Shown here one piece after another: positions 63,463-64,000 of a stretch of DNA of 64,000 nt. A program made the position numbers and the translations under genes. Below the pieces are notes generated by a model that had not been told where the DNA came from, did no database searches, and was given only the letters and a program-made list of their open reading frames with translations. Location: positions 62,001 to 126,000 of the forward strand of contig NZ_CAMPPE010000004.1 in the NCBI RefSeq assembly GCF_946893725.1. The letters run 5' to 3'. Positions within the stretch are counted from its first letter, which is position 1; each line of letters begins with the position of its first letter. The stretch comes from Anaerococcus sp. Marseille-Q5996 (GTDB taxonomy: Bacteria; Bacillota; Clostridia; Tissierellales; Peptoniphilaceae).

Positions 63463-64000
63463 ATGAATAAAGAAACTATACTTGGATTGCTCATTCCATT
63501 TTTAGGTACAACCCTAGGCTCTGCCATGGTTTTTGTCATGAAAGATGAGCTAAATCCAAAAGTACAAAAAGGTTTATCAGGCTTTGCTGCTGGCGTCATG
63601 GTGGCAGCAAGCATCTGGTCACTACTAATTCCTGCCATGGATATGGTGGAAGGAAATATGGGGAGGATGAGCTGGATTCCAGCTGTAATTGGTTTTATAA
63701 TAGGGATTTTGTTTTTATTATTCCTTGATAGTGCTATACCCCACCAACATATTGATTCTGAAGCGCCAGAAGGTCGAAATGTTGAAAACTTAAGAAGAAC
63801 TACCATGATGGTTTTAGCTGTGGTCATCCACAATATTCCAGAAGGAATGGCAGTTGGAGTTTCCTATGCTGGTGCACTTTTTGGCACAGGAAATGTGAGT
63901 TTAGCAGGAGCCCTTGTGCTTTCTATAGGAATTGCCATACAAAACTTCCCAGAAGGAGCAATTATTTCTATGCCACTTCGTCAAGCTGGAGTTGATAAAA
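63463..64000 (+). CDS. ZIP-family metal transporter (cut by window end)
   Basis: An open frame from ATG 63463 to the window end (179 residues visible). Helices alternate with ZIP motifs HNIPEGMAVGVSYAG and NFPEGAIISMPL, the metal-binding sites of ZupT/ZIP proteins; a short loop follows helix 3. It imports zinc, iron or manganese. It starts 22 bases after glgP and lacks a strong Shine-Dalgarno (AAAGATAGAAAAA). Confidence 0.9.
   Translation, partial: MNKETILGLLIPFLGTTLGSAMVFVMKDELNPKVQKGLSGFAAGVMVAASIWSLLIPAMDMVEGNMGRMSWIPAVIGFIIGILFLLFLDSAIPHQHIDSEAPEGRNVENLRRTTMMVLAVVIHNIPEGMAVGVSYAGALFGTGNVSLAGALVLSIGIAIQNFPEGAIISMPLRQAGVDK

Overview
The window is a low-GC, gene-dense Firmicutes chromosome segment. 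The gene set suggests an anaerobic, amino-acid- and glycerol-using Gram-positive coccus of the Anaerococcus/Peptoniphilaceae type: rubredoxin, Rex, threonine ammonia-lyase, anaerobic glycerol-3-phosphate oxidoreductases, lipoproteins, a wall-anchored surface protein and a MurE without the diaminopimelate motif. The genus is inferred from protein content and AT-rich codon use; no 16S gene is present. Both ends of the window cut genes (a membrane protein at the left edge, a ZIP metal transporter at the right).

Layout. 1-2.1 kb: tyrS behind a compact T-box leader, and a small membrane protein. 2.1-7.1 kb: an ArsR-type regulator and a heterodimeric ABC exporter in one minus-strand operon, with palindromic operators upstream. 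7.1-11.5 kb: metG-tatD-rnmV-rsmA with overlapping ends, then a glutaredoxin-like gene. 11.6-17.4 kb: a lipoprotein, then ilvA-murE-flavoprotein-SAF-domain oxidoreductase, all overlapping. 17.5-23.5 kb: NADH/FAD oxidoreductase, acetyltransferase, an UvrD-type helicase fused to an Fe-S nuclease, a PadR regulator, a pseudouridine synthase and a sugar transferase. 23.5-35.7 kb: a glycerol locus (glpP, glpK, a GlpA-like/FAD-NAD/DUF1667 trio, a second GlpA-like gene, glpF) split by a 4.2 kb surface-protein gene. 35.9-41 kb: a BMP-type nucleoside ABC importer. 41-43.5 kb: a zinc-ribbon membrane protein. 43.5-44.5 kb: tRNA-Pro(UGG) next to tandem degenerate copies of its own 3' half, and a broken barstar gene. 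44.4-49.6 kb: GntR-ABC operon, Sir2, a zinc-ribbon protein, a CofE-like ligase and YitT. 49.7-58.5 kb: a secreted coiled-coil protein, rubredoxin, an anti-sigma-like ATPase, typA, rex, an ABC-F ATPase, an AI-2E family permease and thiN. 58.6-63.4 kb: a C39-like protein, a NIF3/CutA-like protein, malQ and glgP.

How the genes work together. The glycerol locus is the most coherent system. GlpF admits glycerol, GlpK phosphorylates it, and the flavoprotein trio (plus the second GlpA-like enzyme) oxidises glycerol 3-phosphate. GlpP is the family's antiterminator, and an intrinsic terminator sits in front of the ribosome binding site of four glp genes, including glpP itself. I infer a distributed GlpP antitermination regulon. 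malQ and glgP together convert maltodextrin or glycogen to glucose and glucose 1-phosphate. bmp plus the ATPase and two permeases form a complete nucleoside importer.

Most genes are ordinary housekeeping. The parts that most deserve a second look are the glp leader terminators, the tandem tRNA-Pro remnants, the short-stem T-box, the palindrome cluster upstream of the ABC-exporter operon, the large surface protein with 15-residue repeats and an NPKTG anchor, and the barstar pseudogene.
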